DNA of 8,839 nucleotides. It comes from Patescibacteria group bacterium (GTDB lineage Bacteria; Patescibacteriota; Patescibacteriia; UBA2591; PGYQ01). Both the position numbers and the translations under genes were made by a program. The DNA lies in assembly GCA_020057535.1 (NCBI GenBank), contig JAGVFS010000014.1, positions 1 to 8,839 of the forward strand, given 5' to 3'. The notes under the pieces were generated by a model. It saw nothing but the letters and a program-made list of their open reading frames with translations. It was not told the DNA's origin and ran no database searches. Shown in pieces: positions 1-6,921 of this stretch; position 1 is the stretch's first letter, and each line of letters opens with the position of its first letter.

Positions 1-378
1 CAAGTTTCACAAAAAGGATCAAATATAACAACTGAAAGATTGCGCTTTGATTTTGCGCATAACGAAAAAATGACTGCGAAACAATTACAACAAGTTGAGA
101 ATTTAGTTAATCAAGCTATTAAACAAAATTTGATAGTTTCTTGCGAAGAAATGAATTTAGAGCAAGCTAAAAACATTGGGGCTACTGGCACGTTTGATTC
201 AAAATATGGCAAAAAAGTAAAAGTTTATACCATTGGTCAAAACGATAATATTATAAGTAAAGAAATTTGCGGTGGTCCGCATGCAATAAAAACCGGCGAT
301 CTGGGGTATTTTAAAATCCAAAAACAAGAAAGTTCCAGCGCGGGAGTAAGAAGAATTAAGGCAATTTTAACAAATTAA
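1..378 (+). CDS. alaS: Alanyl-tRNA synthetase, C-terminal part (5' end outside window)
   Basis: The reading frame is open from base 1, so only the 3' end of the gene is present (125 codons plus stop). AlaRS charges tRNA-Ala in the cytoplasm, and its editing domain hydrolyses Ser-tRNA-Ala. The fragment is that editing domain. It opens with the family's QxGS...RLRFDF stretch, continues with EEMNLEQAKNIGATG and a KYG motif, and then has CGGPH (Cys codon 268-270, His codon 280-282), two of the zinc ligands in this family. It closes with SSSAGVRRIKAIL. The gene stops two residues after that motif, so the C-Ala domain that extends E. coli AlaRS by well over 100 residues is absent. This short form is, to my knowledge, common in Patescibacteria. 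An apparent TTG start at base 40 is inside the protein and is not a real start. The fragment looks somewhat less AT-rich than the glycosyltransferase genes downstream. Confidence 0.95.
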   Translation, partial: QVSQKGSNITTERLRFDFAHNEKMTAKQLQQVENLVNQAIKQNLIVSCEEMNLEQAKNIGATGTFDSKYGKKVKVYTIGQNDNIISKEICGGPHAIKTGDLGYFKIQKQESSSAGVRRIKAILTN

Positions 379-389
379 TTTTAACTTAT

Positions 390-424
390 TTATTCGGGTC
401 ATTGCGCTTATTCAGGTCATTGCG
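390..424. repeat. 18-bp direct tandem repeat, two copies
   Basis: Two copies of a 17-base unit, TTATTCRGGTCATTGCG, lie at 390-406 and 408-424 with one mismatch (396 versus 414), a period of 18. They sit in the alaS-pgk intergenic region and are clearly richer in G+C than their surroundings. The GTCATTGCG core resembles the GTCATTGCGA start of dispersed palindromic repeats seen in many bacterial genomes, but that link is only a recollection. The repeat is visible directly; no function can be assigned from the sequence. Confidence 0.7.
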
Positions 425-447
425 ACATTGTTTAGATTAATTAAAAT
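420..447 (+). promoter_or_regulatory. Possible sigma70-type promoter for pgk
   Basis: TTGCGA at 420-425 and TAAAAT at 442-447 are separated by 16 bases and resemble -35 and -10 boxes (4/6 and 5/6 matches to TTGACA and TATAAT). They lie 49-76 bases before the pgk ATG. In DNA this AT-rich, -10-like sequences arise often by chance, so this is only a candidate. Confidence 0.3.
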
Positions 448-495
448 TAGAAGAGTAATTAAAGTTAATTTGTTTTATTGTTTTTTTGTTTTTTT

Positions 496-1727
496 ATGTA
501 TAAAACAATCAAAGATATAAATTTAAAAAATAAAAAAGTTATTCTAAGAGTGACTTATGATGTGCCGTTGAAAAAAAATGGAAACGGATGGATTGTCGCT
601 GATGACAGCAGGATTAAAATATCTATACCAACTATTGAATATCTCTTAAAACAAAATTGTAAAATTATTTTAATCTCTTATTTAGGTCGACCTCACGGCA
701 AAGTGATAGAAGATTTGCGATTAAAGCCAGTAGTAAAAAAATTAATCGACCAACTGGCAAATAAAAAAATAAAAATTATTTATTTAAAAGATTGTGTTGG
801 AAAAGAAGTTAAAAAGAAAATTGAAGAAATGAAAACAAACGAAATTATCCTTTTAGAAAACACTCGTTTTTATCCAGAAGAAGAAAAAAATGATTTAAAA
901 TTTGCCAAAAAACTCGCTAATTTAGGTGAAGTTTTTATTAACGATGCTTTTGCTCAAAGTCATAGAATACACGCTTCCACAGTAGGAATAACAAAATTTT
1001 TACCAAGCGCAATGGGTTTAAATTTTGAAAAAGAAATAAAAATTTTAACTAAGATTAAAACAAATTCTAAAAAACCATTAGTTATAATTATTGGCGGAAT
1101 AAAAATTAATACTAAAATAGAGGTAATAAAAAATTTTTTAAAACAAGCAGATTGGATTTTAATTGGCGGTGTGGCTGGATTAATTTTTTTAAAAGAATTA
1201 GGATATAATGTAGGAAAACTTCCAAATGATAGTTTAAAAAACCAAACTAACAATTCAATAATAAAAACTATAGCCGAATTATTGTCATTTGTCGGAGAAA
1301 AAATTATTTTGCCAGTAGATGGGGTAATTGAAAAAACTATTGGTCTAAAAAAACAAGCAAGAAAAATAGATATTGCTTTTTTAAATTCGCATAATTTATC
1401 CGAATGTTCAATTTTAGACATTGGGCCTCAAACAATTGAATTATTTTCTCAATATATCAAAAAAGCAAAAACAATTATTTGGAACGGGCCAATGGGAATG
1501 TTTGAAAAAGAAAAATTTAATCAAGGAACAAAAAAATAGCTCAAATTATTGCAAATTCTCAAGCCTATAGTTTAATTGGCGGCGGAGACACCGAAGAAGC
1601 GATTAATAAATTTAATTTAGATGGAAAATTTAACTATGTTTGTGTGGCTGGCGGAGCAATGTTAGAATTTCTCACCGACAAAAAATTACCGGCATTGGAA
1701 GCATTAAGACAAAAAAACAGCGCGTAA
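496..1727 (+). CDS. pgk: Phosphoglycerate kinase, interrupted by a -1 frame change at an A7 run
   Basis: PGK transfers phosphate between 1,3-bisphosphoglycerate and ADP in glycolysis. The first frame runs from ATG 496 to TAG 1537-1539. Homology resumes in the -1 frame with GTKK-IAQIIANSQAYSLIGGGDT and ends at TAA 1725-1727. Joined, the product is about 410 residues, normal for the family. Conserved elements: DDSRI (R39), GRP (R65), ENTRF (R124), SHRIHAST (R157), GGIKINTK (K203, K207), DIGP (308-311), WNGPMGMFE (329-337), and after the shift GGGDT (362-366). Unusual: the canonical RVDFNVP is RVTYDVP (D to T, N to D), SHLGRP is SYLGRP (H to Y), GGGMA is GGVAG, and the C-terminal STGGGA is CVAGGA. 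ATG 496 is preferred over TTG 478, which would add a MFFCFF tail the family lacks. The frame break could be an assembly error, programmed slippage or a real lesion. Without the shift, the protein lacks its last 63 residues, including GGGDT. Confidence 0.9.
1530..1539 (+). other. Slippery A_AAA_AAA heptamer followed directly by TAG in pgk
   Basis: Seven A residues (1530-1536) are read in the zero frame as the end of ACA plus AAA AAA, followed at once by TAG. This is exactly the X_XXY_YYZ form of a -1 ribosomal slippery site. A -1 slip, or one extra A in the mRNA from polymerase slippage, gives AAA AAA ATA GCT and restores PGK homology. TAG is the only non-TAA stop in a homologous frame in the window. 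An AAGGA at 1523-1527 lies only 2 bases before the heptamer, closer than the stimulatory SD spacing of E. coli dnaX. I see no strong downstream hairpin. Confidence 0.6.
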
Positions 1728-1753
1728 TTCGTAACAAATAATAAACCCTCAAC

Positions 1754-1776
1754 AACTCTAATAACAATTCAGAGTT
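1754..1776. repeat. Inverted repeat downstream of pgk
   Basis: AACTCT (1754-1759) and AGAGTT (1771-1776) form a 6-bp stem around an 11-base loop, 27 bases after the restored pgk stop. No T-run follows on the plus strand, so it is not a typical intrinsic terminator. It could be a weak mRNA 3'-end structure. Confidence 0.4.
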
Positions 1777-1796
1777 TCGACTATAACATTAAGACT

Positions 1797-1870
1797 AAAT
1801 TCCAAATCTCAATACCAAGTTAAATTATAAATCCCAAATTCTAAATTTATAATTCATAATTCTTAATTCA
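1797..1870. repeat. Degenerate 7-bp tandem repeat array before serS
   Basis: A-rich triplets recur every 7 bases. Three units cover 1797-1817, a 4-base interruption follows, and seven consecutive units cover 1822-1870, each of the form (A/T)AATNNN (for example AAATTCT, TAATTCA). The array ends 6 bases before the serS ATG, the gap being six T residues. The last part (1851-1868) is identical over 18 bases to 5293-5310. The array fills the space where a Shine-Dalgarno sequence would be expected. Confidence 0.75.
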
Positions 1871-1876
1871 TTTTTT

Positions 1877-3142
1877 ATGTTGGACATTAAATTTATTCGT
1901 GAAAATCCAGATTTAATTAAAAAGGCTTGCGAGAATAAACGAGTTAATATTGATATTGACAGACTTTTAAAGTTAGATGAAGAAAGGAAAAATTTTATTC
2001 AAAAAGTGGATGATTTAAAAAAAATAAAAAATGAAATCGCTGGAAAAATTAAAATAGATTTTTCAAAAAAAGACGAATTAATAAAAGAAGGAAAAAATAT
2101 CAAAGAAAAAATTTCAAAATTAGAAAAAGAATTAGAAGAAATAGAAAAAGAATTTAATAAATTAATGTATTTAATTCCGAATCCTCCTTTATTAGACGTA
2201 AAAATAGGACAAGGAGAAGAAGATAATGAAATCTTAAAGCATGTAGGCGAAATTCCTAAATTTAATTTTAAACCGCAAAATTATATTGAATTAGCCGAAA
2301 AATTAGATTTAATTGATACTAAAAGAGCCGCAAAAATTTCTGGCAGCAGATTTGGTTACTTAAAAAATGAAGCTGCTTTATTGGAATTTGCTTTAATTCA
2401 ATTTGTTTCTCAAAATTTAATTAAAGAAAATTTTATACCAATTATTCCACCAGTAATGATAAAAAGACATTCAATGGAAGGAATGGGATATTTAACGCGC
2501 GGAGAAGAAGAGATTTATTATTTACCAAAAGATGAATTATATTTAGTTGGCACGTCTGAGCAATCAATCGGTCCGATGCATTGCGATGAAATTTTTAAAG
2601 AAGAAGAATTACCAAAAAGATATTTAGGTTTTTCTTCTTGTTTCCGCCGAGAAGCTGGATCATATGGCAAAGACACAAAAGGAATTTTACGAGTTCATCA
2701 ATTTGATAAATTAGAAATGTTTTCTTTTTGTAAACCAAAAGATTCAGAAAAGGAGCATGATTTTTTTCTTTCAATTGAAGAAAAATTAGTTCAACTTTTA
2801 GAAATACCTTATCGTGTGATAAAAATGTGCACTGGGGATTTAGGAGATTCAGCGGCTAAAAAATTTGATTTAGAGGCTTGGCTCCCTGGTCAAAATGAAT
2901 TTAGAGAAATTACTTCAACTAGTAATTGTACGGATTTTCAAGCAAGACGATTAAATATTCGTTATCGAAATAAAAATGGCAAATTAAATTTTGTTTATAC
3001 TTTAAACGGAACAGCCTTTGCTATCGGCAGAATTATTATTGCAATTTTAGAAAATTATCAACAAGCCGATGGATCAATAAAAATTCCAAAAATTTTACAA
3101 CCATATATGGGAGAAAAAAAATTCATAATTCATAATTTATAA
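1877..3142 (+). CDS. serS: Seryl-tRNA synthetase
   Basis: A cytoplasmic class IIa synthetase that activates serine and charges tRNA-Ser. Its 421 residues match the usual length. Residues about 1-105 form the N-terminal tRNA-binding domain: MLDIKFIRENPDLIKKACE, then a long Lys/Glu-rich antiparallel coiled coil. The serine-recognition TSE is at 226-228. Motif 2 is CFRREAGS from residue 255, leading into the GILRVHQFDKLEMF stretch. A TSNCTDFQARRLNIRYR block precedes motif 3, LNGTAFAIGR (376-385), followed by AILENYQQADGSIKIP and the usual C-terminal PYMG. After PYMG the tail EKKFIIHNL is unusual: its last residues and the TAA are encoded by a 7-bp repeat array. ATG 1877 gives the canonical N-terminus. 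There is no Shine-Dalgarno sequence, only a T6 run. It probably begins the transcript that continues into the glycosyltransferase cluster. A substrate tRNA-Ser gene lies in the same window. Confidence 0.98.
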   Translation: MLDIKFIRENPDLIKKACENKRVNIDIDRLLKLDEERKNFIQKVDDLKKIKNEIAGKIKIDFSKKDELIKEGKNIKEKISKLEKELEEIEKEFNKLMYLIPNPPLLDVKIGQGEEDNEILKHVGEIPKFNFKPQNYIELAEKLDLIDTKRAAKISGSRFGYLKNEAALLEFALIQFVSQNLIKENFIPIIPPVMIKRHSMEGMGYLTRGEEEIYYLPKDELYLVGTSEQSIGPMHCDEIFKEEELPKRYLGFSSCFRREAGSYGKDTKGILRVHQFDKLEMFSFCKPKDSEKEHDFFLSIEEKLVQLLEIPYRVIKMCTGDLGDSAAKKFDLEAWLPGQNEFREITSTSNCTDFQARRLNIRYRNKNGKLNFVYTLNGTAFAIGRIIIAILENYQQADGSIKIPKILQPYMGEKKFIIHNL

Positions 3143-3155
3143 TTTAGAATTTATA
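3121..3155. repeat. 7-bp tandem repeat array across the serS stop codon
   Basis: Five perfect-register 7-base units, ATTCATA twice, ATTTATA, ATTTAGA and ATTTATA, run from 3121 to 3155. They encode the last codons of serS (IIHNL) and its TAA, and end 4 bases before the ATG of the next gene. In another register this is the same (A/T)AATNNN family as the arrays before serS and before the polymerase gene. Confidence 0.8.
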
Positions 3156-3159
3156 TTCT

Positions 3160-4383
3160 ATGGACCTTATAATGTTTGGAATGAATAATTTTTCAAGATG
3201 GTTTAAAAAAGAAACGTTTAATCGTAACGCTTATATTTTGAAAAATTTATTAGAAGACAAACGAATTGGAAAAGTTCTTTATATTGACTTATTACCCAAC
3301 ACAATAGAAAGAGGAATTAAGAGTTATATTAAAAATCAAATTTTAAGATCTCGAGAAAAAATTATTTATCGGGATTTTTTTAGTGTTTGTCATCAAGCTC
3401 AAACATCAGAATTTTTTAATACTTCAAAAGGACTTTTTTATTATTCAACTATTGATTCTATTTTTGGAGAAAAAATAATGATAAAAAAAATAAATAAATT
3501 ACTTAAAAAATTAGAATTTAAAAATATAATTCTTTGGTCATGCAATCCAATGTTTTGCGGATATTTTGGAAAATTAGGCGAAACAATCTCTTGTTTTGAC
3601 ACAATTGATAATTGGACGGAATTGTCATGGTATAAAAATCAAAAAGAAAAATTAACTCAAAATTATCAATTAATTAAAAAAAAAGCGAATATTATTTTTA
3701 CAGTTTCTCCTGAATTAATAAATTTATTTTTTCAAAACAAAAAAAATGTTTATTTTATTTCGCAAGGCATTGATTTAAATAGATTTCAAAAAAAATTAGT
3801 TTGCCCAGAAGATATTAAACAAATTCCGCATCCAATAATTGGCTGTGTTGGAGTAATAACTGATCGCCTCGATTTTAATTTAATTTCTAATGTAATTAAT
3901 CAAAATAAAAATTTAAGTTTTGTTTTTATTGGATCAATTTGGTTAGATAAAAATTTAAAATTGGAAATAGAAAATTTATCTCGTTTTGATAATGTATATT
4001 TTTTAGGTATAAAAAATTTTAATGAGGTTCCAGCTTATATTAATCAATTTGATGTCTGCTTTGCTTTTTATAAAGTAAATTTAAGTACAAAATGTGGCGA
4101 CTCTATGAAAATATACGAATATTTAGCTTTAGGAAAACCAATTATCTCAACAAATACCGGCGGAGTAGAAAAATTTTCTGATTTAATTAAAATTATCAAA
4201 ACCCCAGAAGAATTTAATAATTCTTTAAAAGAATGTTTAAAAGAAAAAGATGAAAACTTAAAAAACAGGCGAATTAAAGAAGTAAAAAAATACGATTGGA
4301 AAAAAATAGTTGAAGAGATGTTAAATAAAATTGAACAATTAATTATATCTTATAAAACTAAAAATTATGGAACTAAAAAATAA
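3160..4383 (+). CDS. Glycosyltransferase, GT4-like (group 1, TuaH-type)
   Basis: A 407-residue protein with the two-Rossmann GT-B layout. Such enzymes transfer a sugar from an activated donor to a lipid-linked acceptor at the inner face of the membrane. The N-terminal acceptor domain covers about residues 1-190 (WSCNPMFCGYFGKLGETISCFDTIDNW). A linker has the family's TVSPEL and QGIDLNRF elements. The C-terminal donor domain begins at PIIGCVGVITDRLDF and contains GDSMKIYEYLALGKPIIST (313-331), the nucleotide-sugar binding segment of GT4 enzymes. No signal peptide or membrane helix is seen. The donor sugar cannot be told. ATG 3160 lies 17 bases after serS; ATGs at 3172 and 3181 are alternatives. 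The gene overlaps the next by 17 bases, which suggests translational coupling. Resemblance to TuaH-like enzymes is by motif only. Confidence 0.85.
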   Translation: MDLIMFGMNNFSRWFKKETFNRNAYILKNLLEDKRIGKVLYIDLLPNTIERGIKSYIKNQILRSREKIIYRDFFSVCHQAQTSEFFNTSKGLFYYSTIDSIFGEKIMIKKINKLLKKLEFKNIILWSCNPMFCGYFGKLGETISCFDTIDNWTELSWYKNQKEKLTQNYQLIKKKANIIFTVSPELINLFFQNKKNVYFISQGIDLNRFQKKLVCPEDIKQIPHPIIGCVGVITDRLDFNLISNVINQNKNLSFVFIGSIWLDKNLKLEIENLSRFDNVYFLGIKNFNEVPAYINQFDVCFAFYKVNLSTKCGDSMKIYEYLALGKPIISTNTGGVEKFSDLIKIIKTPEEFNNSLKECLKEKDENLKNRRIKEVKKYDWKKIVEEMLNKIEQLIISYKTKNYGTKK

Positions 4384-5308
4384 AATAAAAATTGCCGGGG
4401 TTGTTACATTATATAAACCAACTCAAAAAATTATTGATAATATAAATTCTTATATAAACGATTTAGATATTTTATTTGTTGTTGATAATTCTGATAAAAA
4501 AGAAATAACAATTATTAACGCCTTAAAATCTCAAAAAAAAATTTATTATATTAATAATCATGGAAATCAAGGAATCGCAAATGCCCTTAATGTTGGAGCT
4601 CAAAAAGCAATTGAAAATGGATATGATTGGTTATTTACTATTGATTTAGACAGTAAAGTTTCTCAAAAAATGATTCCATCTTTAATAAAATATTTAGATT
4701 TTTATGATTCAAAAAACATTGGGATTATCACTCCTGTCCATAAAAATAAATTTGGTAAATTTTCAGAAGAAATAACAAAAAATGAACTGTATTCAAAAAT
4801 TTTAATCACGATGACTTCGGGGAATTTATTAAATTTAAACGCCTACAAAAAAATTGGACCATTTATGGAAAAACTTTTTATTGATTCTGTTGACCATGAA
4901 TATTGCTTACGCCTTAATTTAAACGGTTTTTTAGTTATTCAAGCAAATGAGGCTATTTTAGAACATAATTTAGGAAACCAAAAAAAATTTTTATCCTTTT
5001 TTCCAACATGCCATTCTCCAATAAGACGTTATTATAAAACTCGAAATAGATTTTTTATAATTAATCTTTATAAAAAAAATTTTCCTGATTTTTGTAAAAG
5101 CGAAATTAAAAAATTTTACAGAGAATTGATTGGAATATTAATCGCTGAAAAAGATGTTTTATTAAAAATAAAAGCGATAATTTTAGGTTACATAGATTAT
5201 CGTAATAACATATTTGGGGAAAAAGACCAAAAAAGATTAAATCAAACATCATTAATAAATTTATTAATAACATTGTTTAAATTTAAAAAAACAATTCATA
5301 ATTCTTAA
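4367..5308 (+). CDS. Glycosyltransferase family 2, rhamnosyltransferase-like
   Basis: A 313-residue GT-A fold enzyme. It starts KIKIAGVVTLYKP, has DNS as the first nucleotide-binding element, then NHGNQGIANALNVG. The metal-binding DxD is DLDS (D93, D95). A TSGNLL segment and VDHEYCLRLNLNGF (catalytic-region acidic residues D176, E178) follow, then LEHNLG and RRYYKTRN. These last blocks are typical of dTDP-rhamnosyltransferases of O-antigen synthesis (WbbL/RfbN-like), so L-rhamnose is the likely donor, although specificity is inferred. ATG 4367 lies inside the previous gene (17-base overlap) and has no Shine-Dalgarno sequence, fitting coupled translation. The last codons (TIHNS) and TAA fall in a 7-bp repeat array. 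The next start is 22 bases downstream. No membrane segments are seen. Confidence 0.87.
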   Translation: MELKNKIKIAGVVTLYKPTQKIIDNINSYINDLDILFVVDNSDKKEITIINALKSQKKIYYINNHGNQGIANALNVGAQKAIENGYDWLFTIDLDSKVSQKMIPSLIKYLDFYDSKNIGIITPVHKNKFGKFSEEITKNELYSKILITMTSGNLLNLNAYKKIGPFMEKLFIDSVDHEYCLRLNLNGFLVIQANEAILEHNLGNQKKFLSFFPTCHSPIRRYYKTRNRFFIINLYKKNFPDFCKSEIKKFYRELIGILIAEKDVLLKIKAIILGYIDYRNNIFGEKDQKRLNQTSLINLLITLFKFKKTIHNS

Positions 5309-5326
5309 TTTACATTTCACATTGCG
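5292..5326. repeat. 7-bp tandem repeat array between GT2 and polymerase genes
   Basis: Consecutive 7-base units CAATTCA, TAATTCT, TAATTTA, CATTTCA and the diverged CATTGCG run from 5292 to 5326, ending 4 bases before ATG 5331. They supply the end of the upstream GT2 coding sequence and its TAA. Eighteen bases here (5293-5310) are identical to 1851-1868 before serS. Confidence 0.75.
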
Positions 5327-5330
5327 TTCT

Positions 5331-6896
5331 ATGAACATAACTTTTGTCAGTAAATTAACCCTTTATACTTTTTTTGCCTCTATTTTTATCTATCTTCTTT
5401 CCTTTCTCGGTTTTTTAAATCCAGTAATGGAAATTTTTGGATTTTTTTTAATAGTCGCCGCTTTAATTGGATTAAGTTTTTGGAAAATAGAATATGGACT
5501 TTTATTTCTTATTTTTGAATTTTTAGCTGGCGCTGACGGACATCTTTTCGAATTTAAAAACCTCTCAATTCGTTTCGTTTTATTCGCTGTTTTTATGTTT
5601 ATTTGGTCAATTCAAAAAATATGGAATTACAAAACTCTAAAATTAGGAATCATAAAATTCACTCCATCCCCCCACCCTGCTATTGATGACAAAAGTAAAA
5701 TATATAATTCAATTCCCTACAGAAAGAATGAGGGAAAAACTCCATTTTTTTTAACAGAATTTTCAAAATCATTTTTTTTTAAACCTTTTGCTTTTGCTTT
5801 ATTTTTTATCGCTTTAGCGGGAATTTTGGGAATAATAAGAGAAAATTCTTTAAATTTTATTTTTGCCGATTTAATTTGTTACAGTTATTTTTTATTAATT
5901 TTTCCATTTTTTGATTTAATTTCTAATTCAAAAAAATACTGGATAGAAAAAATATTTCAAATATTTAGCGGGACAATTATAGCAACTTGTTCTCTAACTA
6001 TAACAACCCTTTATTTATTTGCCAGTCATTCATCCGTTCATGGAGGAATTTATTATCAATGGTTTAGAGAATACATAATTGGTAAAATTGCCACAATGGA
6101 TAATAACTTTTTTCGAGTTGTTATGTCTTCAGATGTTTTAACGCTGATTTTTTTTCTAATTATAATTTCAATTTTACTTTTTAATTTAAAAAATTTTCAA
6201 CAATTATTAGATAAACGCCGGGTAAATCATCAATTACTTTGGCTTATTTTTTTGGGGAGTTTATCAAGTATCGCTCTAACTATCAGCTTTACTCGAAATT
6301 TCTTTCTAGGTTTTATTATTAGTTTTGTTTTTTTATGTTTAATCTTAAAAATTTCATTAAAAAGAAAAATAATTTTTTCTATTTGTTTAATTATAATTTT
6401 TTTATTAGAAAGCTCTTTGATTTTTTATTTGTGCAATCACAAAAACATTCAAACTAATTTTTCCTTTCTAAATGACAGAATAGAAACAATTTTTGCTCCA
6501 GAAACAGAGATGAGTTCTATGACCAGACTTGAACGACTTGAAGCTGGTTTTGAAAAATTAAAAAAACATCCTATTTTAGGTTCTGGATTAGGCTCTGAAA
6601 TTGTTGCTTATGATTATACGATAAAAAAAAATATAAAAACCTCGCATATTGATTGGGGTTATTTAGAAAATTGGATTGATTTAGGATTGTTTGGTTTTTT
6701 AAGTTATTTTTGGTTTTTAGGAATATTATTTTGGCAAGGAATTAAAAAAACCTATTATTCAATAAATAATTGCGATTTTTATTTGGGAATTTTAATTGCT
6801 TTATTCTGTCTTTTTGTCATTCATCTTTTTGGTCCATTTTTATTCTACCCAACCAGCATTTTTTATATTTTACTTTGTTTGATAATTTTTATTTAA
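5331..6896 (+). CDS. O-antigen polymerase/ligase-type integral membrane protein (Wzy_C-like)
   Basis: A 521-residue protein with about 11-12 hydrophobic segments (roughly 8-30, 33-52, 54-68, 78-95, 152-168, 176-197, 208-232, 268-287, 303-341 as two, 346-367, 455-475, 486-515). The large outside loop between the last segments has TRLERLEAGFEKLKKHPILG then SGLG from about residue 397, and HIDWGYLENW at about 438. This is the arginine/HPxxGxGxG plus His pattern of the Wzy/WaaL/PglL Wzy_C family. Members polymerise lipid-linked repeat units or transfer glycan to an acceptor outside the cytoplasmic membrane; sequence alone cannot tell polymerase from ligase. ATG 5331 is preferred over an upstream in-frame TTG at 5322. 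A polar, proline-containing stretch at about residues 108-148 between two helices looks inserted. Its place between two glycosyltransferase genes supports a polysaccharide role. Confidence 0.85.
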   Translation: MNITFVSKLTLYTFFASIFIYLLSFLGFLNPVMEIFGFFLIVAALIGLSFWKIEYGLLFLIFEFLAGADGHLFEFKNLSIRFVLFAVFMFIWSIQKIWNYKTLKLGIIKFTPSPHPAIDDKSKIYNSIPYRKNEGKTPFFLTEFSKSFFFKPFAFALFFIALAGILGIIRENSLNFIFADLICYSYFLLIFPFFDLISNSKKYWIEKIFQIFSGTIIATCSLTITTLYLFASHSSVHGGIYYQWFREYIIGKIATMDNNFFRVVMSSDVLTLIFFLIIISILLFNLKNFQQLLDKRRVNHQLLWLIFLGSLSSIALTISFTRNFFLGFIISFVFLCLILKISLKRKIIFSICLIIIFLLESSLIFYLCNHKNIQTNFSFLNDRIETIFAPETEMSSMTRLERLEAGFEKLKKHPILGSGLGSEIVAYDYTIKKNIKTSHIDWGYLENWIDLGLFGFLSYFWFLGILFWQGIKKTYYSINNCDFYLGILIALFCLFVIHLFGPFLFYPTSIFYILLCLIIFI

Positions 6897-6921
6897 AGTG
6901 AATTAAAATTTTTTTATTTTT

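Noticed and set aside
478..495. TTG 478 as the pgk start
   Set aside because: It would add MFFCFF encoded by a T-rich leader; ATG 496 gives the normal PGK N-terminus.
960..1421. A 153-codon minus-strand open frame inside pgk
   Set aside because: It lies fully antisense to well-conserved PGK coding sequence and has no recognisable family, start signal or independent context.
1754..1776. Intrinsic terminator after pgk
   Set aside because: The 6-bp stem is A/T-containing with an 11-base loop and no T-run after it.
1797..1870. CRISPR array
   Set aside because: The units are 7 bases, degenerate and contiguous; there are no spacers and no cas gene.
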